A stretch of DNA of 64,000 nt from Ramazzottius varieornatus. Its lineage: Eukaryota; Tardigrada; Eutardigrada; Parachela; Ramazzottiidae. Location of the stretch: NCBI GenBank assembly GCA_001949185.1, contig BDGG01000008.1:307648-371647 (forward strand). Direction: 5' to 3'. Under the pieces are notes generated by a model. The model ran no database searches. It was given only the letters and a program-made list of their open reading frames with translations, and was not told the DNA's origin. A program made the translations under genes and the position numbers. Shown here one piece after another: positions 46,036 through 57,665 of this stretch (within the stretch, counting starts at the first letter, position 1; each line of letters opens with the position of its first letter).

Positions 46036-46627
46036 CCATTGCGGTCAGAAACGTGAGGACATGGCCAATAAATCAATCAGAACCGACCGCATGACGTGAC
46101 GCCACGGCAATCAAAAGCCTTGATCAACGTTTCCGGTTCAGTCAGCTGTTTTCAGGCGTAACAGGTGTTCCTTTGTGATGCCGGGAGTCTTACTTCTTAG
46201 TTCCTGTAATCTCTTCTGTGATATCCATCGCTACCTCTGTCATTGTGTTCTGTAATATAGTCTAGAATGAGCCGAGGCCACAGGGTTAGTGACGTGGTGG
46301 TGAGAGCAGTCAGAAGAATGAGGAAAGACGACATCAGCTGGAGCCAAATTGGACGTTACTTTGGGCATTCTCGAAAGTGGGCATCTGATCTTCTGCGGCA
46401 TCGACGTCTGAGTGATGACATTGCTAAGCTCTGTAAGAAGTTGTACGGAACGATGGAAAGGCGTTTGGAGGATCTTCTTCTCGATAATGGTCTGCGAACC
46501 AAGTGGTAATTCAGAGAGCGCATTCAATAAAATTAATCAAAACTTTTGATTGTCATACCGCCCCGAACTCCGCCTTTGGTTTTGATTGATTGATTTTTCC
46601 ATGTCCTCACGTTTCTGACCGCAATGG
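46036..46627 (+). mobile_element. 592-bp TA-flanked mini-transposon
   Basis: The left end ccattgcggtcagaaacgtg is repeated exactly inverted at the right end, and identity continues through aggacatgg. TA lies outside both ends (46034-46035, 46628-46629). It is non-autonomous in size but keeps one ORF with a DNA-binding fold. Confidence 0.92.
46267..46509 (+). CDS. 80-residue HTH protein, likely transposase N-terminus remnant
   Basis: An intact ATG-to-TAA ORF inside the mini-transposon. The segment ISWSQIGRYFGHSRKWASDL has the helix-turn-helix pattern of Tc1-type transposases and aligns loosely with the HTH of the 25-kb element (VGRVMGKDHKWVKN). There is no catalytic domain. It could bind the inverted repeats if expressed, or be a chance survival after internal deletion. 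Confidence 0.6.
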   Translation: MSRGHRVSDVVVRAVRRMRKDDISWSQIGRYFGHSRKWASDLLRHRRLSDDIAKLCKKLYGTMERRLEDLLLDNGLRTKW

Positions 46628-47505
46628 TAGATCTGAAAATAATCGCAGATCCTGTTTTGATTTTTCGCCAGCCTATACTTTAAGGTGCCAATGAAGTGGG
46701 ACAAGATTGGTCCGGGTCCGCGTAAAGAATCCCCGCGCTACGCGCCGTTTTGACTGTTATGTGTCATGTCATAGCGATCAGCTGATCGATACACACGTTG
46801 ACCAGATATTTCACCCACCATCCGCGCGGTCTTTTTACACGCACCCGGACCCAAACCTGTCCCGCATCATTGGCGCTCTAAAGCATTTACAGCCTACACC
46901 ATTGGTCCAAGAACACTAGTGCCGCCTCCTGGCACTGGCGCGGCTGGAGTCGCCACTGGTCAGAGCCGCTCACAAGAGTCGACAAGATCCCGGAACGAGC
47001 AAATGGATACAATCATATCATCGATCTTGCTCAGAACTCGCTCTGGAAAAGCCGTTTTCAGCAAGAACCGAAAACAAAAGCCTTCCCACCATTAGTTATC
47101 ATTGTCATTGACGAAACGAAACCAGTCGTGAAACTTCCCATCTTTGCTCGTGCAGTTTGCCGATCTGCTATGCGGAATATTTTGCTCATGCTCTATAAGG
47201 AAGTAATAAGAAAGCCTTTGTGTATCTCCGGTAGGAGATCTTGAAGTACAGGCACAAGAAAACAGTATGAGATTCAAACAGTGAAGGTGTCAGATCCTTT
47301 GAGACACAAGGGGAAGTACGCAATCACATAGAAATCACATGACAACCTCACTTGAAATTTGAGAGCCTGGAAGAAGGAATGCATTTGCACCCAGAGGTAA
47401 ACCTAAACTGGAATTAAAGTCTAGAAACCGAAAAAGCCTCAACACTTGAGAAACGTATAGCAGACTCAAATGGTCTTGACAGAAAGCACAGAACTGGTCG
47501 AACGG
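46628..47505. other. intergenic, formin 3' side
   Basis: No gene supported. Weak ORFs only. Confidence 0.4.
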
Positions 47506-50500
47506 TTAACCAGTCGACATGTCGTGGAAGCTGGGAGTCGTGCTCCGAGAGGGACTTTCCGCCATAGACGCCTTGGATTCCTTCTTTCGCTTCAACTCAG
47601 ACATCCTCAATCTCTAAAATGGACAAACCAAGCTATAATTATCCGATGGAAACAAAAATAATGTCGTCGTATGGACTGTTGTCCACTGGATGAGATGCAG
47701 AGGGTTGAGACGGAAGTTCCAACTTACGAAGTCCGTAGCTTCTCCAACATGAACGCTTTGCTGTTGTTTGAGCTGGACAGCATGCTGCATCTTCCGCTTG
47801 GCAGCTTGACTAAAATTATAATCATTGATGAAGTCAGCAACCGAAAACAAAGCAAGCGAACTAAGCCGAGAAATTCCTAACGTACTTTTCGCTGATCCTC
47901 TTCATCTTGAGGTCTTTCCATATGGCGCTAAAATCCGTCGAGAAAACAATCCAGATCTGCATGAACTCTTTGATCTGTTCCACTTCGTTCTTTCCTTTCG
48001 CCTGCCACTGCAGCAGAACCGTCACCTCGCGGAATCTGGACACGAAACAATAAACAATCATGCGTCAGAGATCAACGACAAAGTTTGTTTTGAAGTTCAT
48101 CCTACTTAAGACTTACTTGTCTTTGCACCCATTCACTTGGCTGATTTTATCCTCCAGTTTCGTAGTGGCCAATTGAAGAAACTCGGCCATTCGCTGATCG
48201 AAACCAGTCGATACGTGCTCCGAGGGTTCCTTCTCTGGCCGGGAGATAACGGCAGCCATGTCCGAGATCTCTGTCGAAGTAAAAGGTCACTTACATTGTC
48301 AATAGTCCTCACAAACTAACTGTCAAGAACCAAAGGCGGACTATCTTCCAAAAACAACAAGTACTTTTTAATAAATTCCCAGTCTCTTTGAGTTCCGCCA
48401 ACGTCGAGTCGGGTTCGGCATTCCCGGCTTCTTTCAACATGGCCGTCTCCGGTACCGGAAACGCACAATCAGGGAAAGTGTCCTTTGAACATAAATAACC
48501 CGGACTTCACATCTCTTATTCACTAGAAGAAGTGGAAGTCTGCTTTTGACGACGTCCAGATAGTTCGCTAAGGTTGAGTCGCTTACCCGTTCAAACTTTT
48601 CAATGTAGGTCTGTATCACGAGATGCAGCAGAGTGACTTGCTGATTCTTGCTCTTGCAGTTCTTGAGAGAAGTTAAGAGGTCAATTTGGAAGCCATCGGC
48701 TTGTTCTCGTGTACGATTTCCTGAAAATCAAGCGGAAGTCAGACCAGCACGAACTTCGAAAATCGTTCACTCCATACACAGTTCTAGCTGTACCTCCATT
48801 CATGTAGTTTCCGTACGACAGTATGATTCCGAAGATCCTCTTGACAGATTCGGACGTCGAAAGCCGTTCGAGGACTTCTTGAAGAGCCACAATAGGAGTT
48901 GAAAGTATGCTCAGACGTTCTTCGAATGAATGGAGAACCTTCAGACAAGCAACTCGCGACTCAAAGTGGGTGATACTAGCCAAATCCAACAGCAACCTAT
49001 GGCCGAAAGTACAGCATAAGGACTATTGGACTCAGGAGCCAAGTACCCGACGAAAGCATGGAGGACAACAGTTACCTCTCCGGCGTATCCAGCACGTCAT
49101 TCGAGTTTTGTCTAATGATATTTCGAATGCTGGTTAACTCTTCTGAAGTGGCTTTCTGCAACAATGAAAACAGAATCATACCAAAGTTCTCTATTACCAT
49201 TTCGCTGAGCCAGTTTTCGTTATCATCATCTGTAAATCTTCTGGAGGCGAAGAGAATAACAGTAGTCCACGCACCATTTCATCAAGCCGGTTCACAATTT
49301 CAGCCGTTAGAGTACCAGTGTTTCCATCGTACAGTGCTTGTTTGATGGCTTCGGCATCCAATCTTTTACCGTCAACTTTCAAGTTCCTCATAATTATCCC
49401 AACGCTCTGGCTGCGTTTATTATCCAGAACTCTTGCAACATTGGGCTATAACAATAATTACACTGTTACGGATATCTGCTGCTGAAGACAAGAACTCTTC
49501 TCGTAATAATCACGTACAAGTACAGTACTTTTTCCTTCGCCTTGTCCTCGGGGACTTCCGCCGAAGCTTCGACTTTTACTGTTGATTTCAGCTTCAACCT
49601 AACAGGCTCCGCTTTCTTCTTCGAAAATAGTTCCTCAATCAGGTTCTCGTCGATCGGGACATCAGGTACTGTCTCCCATAGAGACTTCTTCCTGTACACG
49701 AAAATAAAATGAGCTGCATTTCGACTTCGTTCTTGCCGTACTGTGCGTCATCTATCCCCGAGAAACCAATGTTCAGTCAACGGAAATCATACTTTGTGAG
49801 ATTCGGCGGAGCATCTGATTCACTAGTCGAAGGAGTCAAAGGAGGCAGAGAGACTACTAATGGTTCCGCAGGTATCACAATCTTGTTCCAAAACAGGGGA
49901 ATCATTTCCTGCTTGGGCTTCTTGACAGGCTTCCGAGAAGCTGGAACGAAACATTCCATTTTGAAACAAGTGCGAATATATGATAAGGAGGCAGAGACTG
50001 TTGAATGCTTACCAGGTCTCAAGACGCTCATTCCTCCCGGTGGAGGAGCCGGCAAAGATGGCGGAGAAAGTGGCTGGCTTCCCGGAGAGGGCGGTGGTTT
50101 TGGGCTGGCTAGACCCGGTGACGGAGGAGGTGGTGGAGGTCCTCCGAGACTGGGCGGAGGTGGCGGCGGTGGCGGAGCAGGAAACCGGGCTACATTTTGA
50201 GAAGGAGGTTGCGGAGGACCACTTCCGGCTACGAAAGACGTAACTGCGGAACCTGGAGGTGGAGGTGGTGGTGGCGGCGGCGGAGGACCGGCTGACCGAG
50301 GTGCATTCTCCTTCACCGGTGTCTGTAGAGAAACTGATGGTGGTGGTGGTGGCGGCGGCGGAAGCGGTGGTGGAACATGTGAAGCAGCTGCTCGGGGCTT
50401 ATCCTGTTAGACAAAGCCTGACTAAGTATAATTGAACAATGTGATACGGAAATTTGGTGAACCCGATTATGACACGCGAGGTAGTCGGATCTTACGCAAC

Positions 50501-51179
50501 AAACAGAGGCCGAAGGAGGTGCTGCATTCTGACCAGAAGCGGGTATGAAAGGCGGAGGAGGTGGTGGCGGTGGAGGTTTCGGAACGATGCCCTGGAGATT
50601 ATTCAGATTAAACACTCGTTAAGTTCCTTTAAATTAGACTGAAAATCCGAGATTATTCAACAGTCAACAGTGCAAACGTACGGGAGGGACATTTGGAGAC
50701 GGCGGTGGAAAGCTCTTGCTGGAGATAAAGGGTGGCGGAGGGGGTGGGGGAGGAGGAGGACGAGGAGCTGGTACTGAAGCCACTTTAGAGGTAAGTTTGC
50801 TTTCGATAGCGCCAGTGTCACCGGAAGTCGACGACTCCTCCGCAGCATTCGTAGCAGAGTTCGAGAAGGACGGCGGTACGGAATTTTTTATAGAAGGCAA
50901 CACAGCCTGCACAGAGACAGCATGCACTTTCAGGTCTGCAATGTTTTCTATAGATGTAGCAGCTTCGACAAACAACACCGGAAGTAGGGATAGTGATGGT
51001 GATGCGCGGCCAGCGAAGCCACATTTCGGACAACGTTCACGACGCCTTCGCTTGGCTTTCCTGGAGCTGGGTTGCGGAGCTCTCGGCGAACCCATATCCG
51101 TGTCTGACTCCTCACACGAAGACGGCGCAGGAGAAGTCTGGATTCCCGTATCGGAGTAACTAACAACCGTAGCGTACAT
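47506..51179 (-). CDS. formin, Cappuccino/FMN class
   Basis: Actin nucleator and elongator. Main exons: 51179-50682, 50591-50496, 50403-50013, 49940-49793, 49691-49529 and 49445-49275, then about 49220-49195, 49157-49070, 48998-48797, 48720-48597, 48442-48370, 48272-48115, 48037-47884, 47805-47713 and 47607-47506. The FH1 region has several polyproline runs of 8-11 residues. The FH2 domain follows: MIPLFWNKIVIP, SLWETVPDVPIDENLIEELF, VARVLDNKRSQSVGIIMRNL, and SYGNYMNGGNRTREQADGFQ, the FMN-class knob/linker signature. A basic C-terminal end (SELKRKKESK) may be the Spire-binding FSI tail. The N-terminus is short for the class and contains CPKCGF. One mid-FH2 junction (49275 to 49220) is uncertain. 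Confidence 0.88.
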
Positions 51180-51888
51180 CTCGTCGATCTTGGACGGCGC
51201 AGCTTCCAATCAGTCTTGTCACTTGTGAGAAGGATCCGTGCAATCGCCCCCGAACCTAGTAACAAGATGCACGGTGGCGACCAGCACCGATACTGAAGCC
51301 AGCAGAATCAGGAATCCACGTTGACCATCGGAAATATAAGTATGTAGTACTGTAGTTCCGCGAAAATTTTTGGAATGAATCCAAATAATTCGCACTTTCG
51401 ATTTTCGAAACTCGAAAGTCATGGAAAAGAACAATCAAACCGATGTCAATCAATCAGAGAATAGTAAATCCTGTAGTGACATCACTGAGAAATGTCACGG
51501 GCCACGGCTGACGAACTTAATCTTCCATCATCCCGAGTATCCATTGGTTTTCTGAGCGGTTATCGACGAACGACCAGTTTTACCACACATTTTATTTTGC
51601 TAAGCCATGCGTCAACTGTTGTAAAAAATTAAGCATACATCAATGGTCGTTTCGAGGCATTCTGAACAAGTATGAGACAAAGTGGTTGACTATGGAACCA
51701 TCAGGAAAAAGAAACGGAAAATAAGCCACTGTGACATGACCAGCCGATCTGTACCGCAAGTTATAGTATTCTGATACTCTAGAGTATTTGGTATGATAAT
51801 ATTGCAACAAATTCGTATCCTGTACAAAAGGACAACAACAGCTCGAACAATCCCGCAACTTCCGGTTGGAGAACCGCGATAGGAGTCT

Positions 51889-53568
51889 TTACGAAATTAT
51901 GCAGCTACTGGTTGGATTCGGCACAAGCGGTACGAAGAGTTCTACGAAGAAAAGTCATACATTAGCGCGTTGTCCAAGCACACGAAGCAAAATTTAATTA
52001 CCGTGGAAGTTCTGTGATAAAGGAAAGACAGGCTGAAGTTGTTTGACAAGAGAAGCTCGCGCAATGGGCGCAAGGTTCTTCGCTTCGGGAACCACCACGT
52101 GATAGATGAAATCATTGTCTCGCTTGGCAGATTCGTAGGCTTTCTGAATTATGAGCTCTGCGTTCCTGAACGGCCAATGAACATTGTCGAACTGCTTCCG
52201 CGAGGCGATGATCTCGTTCATTGCAATCTGGAAAAATCAACGCTCTTAGACATTGCGAAATATTCCAGAAACACTTACGTACGTCGTAAGTGGTAACATG
52301 ACCGTTCAGAAATTACCGTTAGATGTCCAAGCTCTTCCCCAAACTCCTGACTGGCTTTGTGACTTAAAGACTGGTAATAGTGAGCCATGGCGATGTATCC
52401 GTGGTGTTTACTAGCTACTAACGGAATCCATTCCTACAAATCAACAGCGTTTTCAACAGCAAAAAGATAATGAATTCATCCTCAAGCTTGACCTATACCT
52501 TGTCCCAACATGATCTAGCTGTGTCCTTCTGCATGAGCTTGGTGGCGTTCGCGTAAAAATCCGAGGTTTGTGCGGCCACTTTCGCGATGACGGTCTCTTT
52601 CATTTTGTCTAAAAACACAATAATCACATACAGCTTCAAGCTTTCATGTGATGGTTCTTAAGAGTAAGTAGTAAAATACAACTACCTTTCGCAGCTTTCA
52701 TGAAGCAGACTTCCTGTGCTTGAGCAAGCATAAGCTGACCAAGGGCCTCTAAGGTGTTCTGGGAGAAGTCAGGTGTTGGGTCTTGCGGAATGACTGCGTG
52801 GACATGGTCTTTTATGTACTGGAACACTCCAGATGATAATTGAAAGTATTTCTGGGCGATCTTCAACCCGTCGTCCGAGTCGACTTCTTGGACACTGGCC
52901 ACCTGTGTCATCATGGCGGCAGCGTTGAACAGTACACAAATCCTCTCGAACGCAAGTGAGGCATGGGCTGAAATAACAGAAATTTCCATCTATGCGAGCG
53001 CCTAAGATTCAGCTCGTATCCTTACTAAGATTTCTGGTGCTAGCAAAGATGCCCGACTTGTCGAAGGCGTTGTTCCACCGAAAAGGAATCTGGTAGCCCA
53101 CGGACGGTATCTTAGATTCCAGTGAACCCAGCTGATCATAGTATCTGGAACATTAACCGTATATGAACCCAGATAGCAACAACCGATCAGTGATCATCAA
53201 TAGGCAATCAGTGATCATCAGTGATCACCATTATTCTTTCTACCTGTATAAAGTCTCGATCGAGGTTTCGGTCTTGTCCAACGTTCGTCCGACAGCATTC
53301 TTTCTAAGGCCTTCGAGCTCACGGATGCTGTTCAGAGTGTGGTCTGCGAAAAGAGATACGAAATGGACACGGTACTCAGTAATAGTTTCACGTAAAGGTT
53401 GGATTCGTCGAACTCAAAGCTAGAATTCTCACCTGCGCTGGCTTTCGTGTATTCCTTTGCCAAAGATTTCTTGAGAGGAGCAGCAAGGAATCCACTTTCA
53501 TCCGTGTACTTGGTGGGACAAGCCAGGAAATGCTTGTCCACAATCTGAAGCACAACCAGGTTGGCCAT
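51889..53568 (-). CDS. ALIX-like BRO1-domain protein ending in a CAAX box
   Basis: Bro1 domains bind CHMP4 of ESCRT-III. Eight exons, 53568-53433, 53343-53244, 53144-53026, 52967-52686, 52608-52499, 52433-52317, 52227-52002 and 51941-51889, sum to 1143 bases (380 residues). Landmarks match the ALIX/PDCD6IP Bro1 domain: KNAVGRTLDKTET, RYYDQL, FERICVLFNAAAMM, DGLKIAQKYFQLSSGVFQYI, LMLAQAQEVCFMKAAKDKMK and KRDNDFIYH. The last exon gives ELFVPLVPNPTSSCIIS and a TAA, so the V domain and proline-rich tail of ALIX are absent. The C-terminal CIIS fits a prenylation CAAX box, as in the BRO1-only protein BROX. The formin starts about 700 bp further on, leaving no room for an ALIX tail. Confidence 0.87.
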
Positions 53569-54694
53569 GGCTAATATTCCAAGTCCCAGCTATCCTTTTG
53601 ACTAGGATGGATCGAATGCCCAAGAAACGGACGTTCAGGATCAACCTCTTTCCAACTCAGTTGAGTTCCACACCTGCGATCGGGGAACGAAATGAATTCA
53701 GGGTTTAGGAGGAAGTTCAGAAGAGTCCACAGAAGAGTAAGAAAATGACCCAAACACCCGAACCGAACACAAAATCAAAACTAAACGTCTGCAATCAAAT
53801 GAATCAATGCGAATCAACCAGCGTGCGTGTGATATCATATGACATGACGTGACCGGTTAACTGTGGGTGGGTGGGAACGCTACTGGTGATTCACTTGAGA
53901 TGTTATGTCCTCATAGCAGTGTAAGAAATGCGTGAGTCGGGTTGGGTTTTGTTTGGGTGTTTGGGTGTTTGGGTTTTGGGGACTTCCGGTCCTTGGCATT
54001 GCCGCTGGAATCGGACAAATCCAAGAATGCAAGAATCACTAGCCTTTGTGCCTCTTCTTGATCTGTGCTGGTCATTTTGGTTATTATGCGCTGGGGCGGG
54101 GTAAGAGAATCAGACGTTGCGGGTAGCCCTTGTCTCATGCACATAATATTATACTGAACGCACTGCGGTCGTCGTAAGGTATGGGAATGGGATTTTCAGA
54201 TTTTGTGTTCTCTAGCTGAATGAAATCCCGGTCTTCACTCTCAACAGACTAGCTGTTATTATGTGCTATTATCTACCATAATTATACTATTGTCTGTTAT
54301 TATTGCTGGCAGACGTTCTTGCCACCAATGCGAAAGCAGCTTCCGTCTTCAACCAACCACGGAAGCCCCTCTAAGGAAACTCTGGATGGACTGCTGATCG
54401 GCAAAGTGCAGGTCGACAATCGCAGGTCGACAAATTTCCTCCGAGCAGTTTTTCGTCATGACACCAAGCAGGACCGGGACTGCACTGATTTACATTCCGA
54501 AAGAGGTATGCAATTAACCCGAGCTCGAGGGTGGTTGAGGCTAAAGTTGCTCAGATACAAAGTACGTGCTCGTGGGATCACGTCGACTGTACTCTCGCGA
54601 CGCGCCTAATCATGATCCTTGTAGTAGAAATTAGAATCCCATCAGATGTATTTTGAAGTGACCTTGTGGAAGACATGCATTGGTGCTCTGGCGG
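53569..54694. other. intergenic, with a G/T-rich simple repeat
   Basis: At about 53938-53978 the plus strand is made of gggtttt/gggtgttt units. A 97-codon plus frame at 54319-54609 could hold a 5' exon of the next gene (ends GAAAGAG before gtatgc), but its phase does not connect to 54695. Confidence 0.35.
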
Positions 54695-56725
54695 ACAATG
54701 TCCATCAACAGTAAACGCGGTAATAGCGACACACTAACCATTACTCGCGATGCATTGGACGATATTATGCGCACTATGAGAGAGCTCAAGGTATCATTGG
54801 ACAGAAAGGTGGCTGAAAAGCATCGTACTGATGAACTTCATCGACGGCAGATCCTGGATTTGTCGTGTCAGCTTGGCTTGGACAAGAAAGCATCGCCGAG
54901 AGGTATTTGGTATCAGCCAAAGAAAAATTCACTTCGTTGTATTCTGAACATTTTGTATGTGGTGTTTTCTTCAGGGGACGTCACTGAACAAACTAGAAGT
55001 TTGAAAGAGCAGATTGGGCTGAAGGATGAGGTGCACCAACTTCGGAGGGAGAACCAGCAGCTGAAACGCGAAAGGCAGGAAGCGAGTAGTCAAGACCGGC
55101 TGACGAGTCTTCTGAAATGCCAGATTGATCAGCTTCGTAGAACCAACAGCGAGCAACAGAAGCAGATCGAAAAGGCAAACGAGAAAAGTAAGGAAGAAGC
55201 TAGGTTACATCGTCTTCGTGTAGCCAGCCTTGAGGGAGCCAACAGTTCGCTCTTTAGGGAGAACCAAGCTTCACACCAGCGCCTTCGAGAGCAAACTGAA
55301 CCAACTCAAAACAGTCCACGTTCGTCTGCTCCTCCCGATCCTTTACCTACTCCGCTCTGCACTTCCACCCCTAAAAGATACCAACATGCGCATACATCAC
55401 TACTTGGACACAGAAACGAAAACGAATCGTTCAAAAATATTCAGAGAAGTCAGACCGGAAATCGCCACAGAAATGACAATGAATCGTTCGAACAGAACAA
55501 CAGATATCACAATGTAGTTCGTCAGAGGAACGATAATGAAGTATCGGAGGTCCGTCCTTACTCTGTCCAGACATGCGGCCGTCCATCGCCATGGGCGTCA
55601 CCACCCCAAAGGTTCCAGACACAAGACACGGTACCTCTGTCCGCCACAGATCTCGGAGAGGATCTGTATCAAAATAATAACAGCTTTTCCGCACCACAGC
55701 CCGTCTATACACAATGCAGGAAAGTTGACGTTTGTCATCAGTCCGGTGGACCCACTATCTGCTCAAAAGAGACACAGATGGTCCCTCAGTCCGTGACGGA
55801 CATGGGCGGAGCGCTTCATAATATCGTCAGTGGACCACACAATGAATTGCCCGACGTACGGCGCTGCTTGCCTGAAGAACCTCGACAAGCCGAGTCAGTG
55901 AACGAGAGAGCGTCCCAACAGTTCATAACGTCCTGCAGGCAGCCTCCCGCAAAACCGTCGCTGAATCAGAATAGCATGGAGTGCGTAGAGGCACCTGTGG
56001 CAGAACCACAATGCAACATGCAAGGTGCGGATGGTGAAGCTAGGAAGTCTGTACAGCAAAGCGGCAGTTTGGAGCAGATATCGAACGAAAGCAATAAACT
56101 GTCGAAGCAAGTCAAATCACTAAAGAAGTCCCTAACGAAACTACAAGAAAACTTGTCAGCGGACGATCGGTTCAAACGAGAGAACGAGGAACTTCGAGCG
56201 CAAGTCAGCCATCTGAATGCATTGATTGATCGGCAAGCGTTGGTCCTAAGGCGAGATCGCCATGAGTTCTTCGATGAGGAAGACAGTACACTGAGTCTAC
56301 CTCGGCCCTTTGGGTCGGAAGAGTTTCAGGGTCCTTGTGAAAAAACTTGTGAGCGAACCTGCCCGGAACCGGTCAACAGCTTCGCTGAACACCACGACAG
56401 CTACGGCGACCCGGAAGTGTCCAGCTGTACACAGCCACAAACGGCGATCTGTAACGTGCCTGTCAGTTCGTGTAATTCTGCCAAGGATTCGTGGTTTGAT
56501 TTCCTGGACAGGAAAGAACAGGAGCTGTTGAGTGGTAGAGCACAAAAGAAGTCGTGGAAGTGCGCTGATCCGGTACAACCTGCGTGTCCTCCACCTGAAC
56601 CTCCAAGGAGGGAAGAGCCTACCGCGGATAACGCTGGCTGTGCTGTGCCACTTCCTCGGAAATCATCGCGGTCGACACTTCCACTGCAGCCGGTCTCTTA
56701 TATACCGCCTCGCCGAACTCAGTAG
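54695..56725 (+). CDS. coiled-coil protein, unknown function
   Basis: Exons 54695-54902 and 54975-56725 sum to 1959 bases (652 residues). The intron between them is also open in frame, so unspliced RNA would simply add 24 residues. Residues about 10-200 form heptad-rich coiled coil (LRRENQQLKRERQEASSQ, CQIDQLRRTNSEQQKQIEKA). The middle is Ser/Pro/Gln-rich with three imperfect repeats of H/QRNDNESF type. A second coiled coil (QVKSLKKSLTKLQENL, ENEELRAQVSHLNALIDRQ) precedes a Pro/Cys-rich tail with paired CEKTCERTC. This resembles centrosomal or cytoskeletal scaffolds, but I recognise no family. The start is the first Met of the conserved-looking frame; upstream MVLWRT lacks an ATG. Confidence 0.7.
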   Translation, partial: TMSINSKRGNSDTLTITRDALDDIMRTMRELKVSLDRKVAEKHRTDELHRRQILDLSCQLGLDKKASPRGIWYQPKKNSLRCILNILYVVFSSGDVTEQTRSLKEQIGLKDEVHQLRRENQQLKRERQEASSQDRLTSLLKCQIDQLRRTNSEQQKQIEKANEKSKEEARLHRLRVASLEGANSSLFRENQASHQRLREQTEPTQNSPRSSAPPDPLPTPLCTSTPKRYQHAHTSLLGHRNENESFKNIQRSQTGNRHRNDNESFEQNNRYHNVVRQRNDNEVSEVRPYSVQTCGRPSPWASPPQRFQTQDTVPLSATDLGEDLYQNNNSFSAPQPVYTQCRKVDVCHQSGGPTICSKETQMVPQSVTDMGGALHNIVSGPHNELPDVRRCLPEEPRQAESVNERASQQFITSCRQPPAKPSLNQNSMECVEAPVAEPQCNMQGADGEARKSVQQSGSLEQISNESNKLSKQVKSLKKSLTKLQENLSADDRFKRENEELRAQVSHLNALIDRQALVLRRDRHEFFDEEDSTLSLPRPFGSEEFQGPCEKTCERTCPEPVNSFAEHHDSYGDPEVSSCTQPQTAICNVPVSSCNSAKDSWFDFLDRKEQELLSGRAQKKSWKCADPVQPACPPPEPPRREEPTADNAGCAVPLPRKSSRSTLPLQPVSYIPPRRTQ

Positions 56726-57044
56726 TGTCCTTTTTGTCATACATGCAGTACCCTTTGTTACAGTTTTACGCAAACCTGTTCTTGGCAGCTGTCAGAACTG
56801 TTGGAGAAGAATTGTGATGGTAAAAAACCCCCCAAAAGGTGATGGTAAATAGATACTCGTTTGACTTGCAAATTTTTGTGTCGAAACTTCCCGGCGTAGT
56901 AAATACCAAATTTTGCCAAATAATTGTGAGCACAAAGTATTCCGCTCCTTTAAGGTAATACTAAGTTTTTATTGAGCGTTTGTCTCGTTTGTGTGTCCGC
57001 GCACATTAATATCAGTTACGGCCTTATATATACGAAAGATCAAC
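56726..57044. other. intergenic
   Basis: No feature recognised. Separates the coiled-coil gene from the signal-peptide exon of the DOMON locus. Confidence 0.4.
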
Positions 57045-57213
57045 ATGCCGGCGTGGGAGCTGTGTTCTCGGGGTTGCGTGCTGGCAGGACTAGTTGCCTT
57101 GATGATTTCAGCCTGTTCCGCGCAGGTCCGAAATACCTTCCCACCAGCCAGAAAATATGACTTTGATGCTCTATCTAACGCTTTCACCGCAGGACCTTGC
57201 GGGATGCCAAGAG
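57045..57213 (+). CDS. signal-peptide exon, possibly first exon of the EGF-DOMON gene
   Basis: ATG followed by a clear signal peptide (CVLAGLVALMISACSAQ), then VRNTFPPARKYDFDALSNAF and CGMPR, ending at a donor gtgggc. No continuing exon is found nearby on this strand, but the following EGF and DOMON exons lie inverted just to the right. Alternatively it is the start of an unrelated small secreted protein. Confidence 0.45.
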
Positions 57214-57665
57214 GTGGGCACTCAACATGATGTTGGAAGGACTGGTCTCCTCATTCGTTACAATCTGTCCTGTACTGCATACGGTACAGTACTAAGCTCT
57301 GTTTCATCTACCGATGGGTGGTACTTTTAGCCTTCTGGCCAACCCATCCAACATTTTTTATGGTTTCTTTTACGGCCATAGTTCTTAGTTCGCGAGGCGA
57401 GTCAACTTGGCCGTTTTAGAAAGTTTTGATCAGCTTTCGATCATCCCGCTACGGGGGAAGATCAACTGATAGGATCTCTGATCCTCAGTATGTACCATCC
57501 TCCACACAGTCGTACGCGTGAATCCGTCCCCGGTAGTGAGCACGCGGCAAACCGGCCAATCAGCGGTCAGCTGTCAATCAGTCAAACATGAATGTGCTGT
57601 ATCACACACGGTTAGCCCAGCGTGTCATTGATTACCTGATTATGTACTCATGGCGCAAACCCTAC

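Noticed and set aside
50716-51159. Plus-strand Gly-rich and Arg-rich ORFs opposite the formin (also 49709-50243)
   Set aside because: They are antisense shadows of the polyproline FH1 codons; the minus frame has the formin domains.
53938-53978. Telomere-like G/T repeat
   Set aside because: Irregular units, only about 40 bases, in the middle of genes; treated as a simple repeat.
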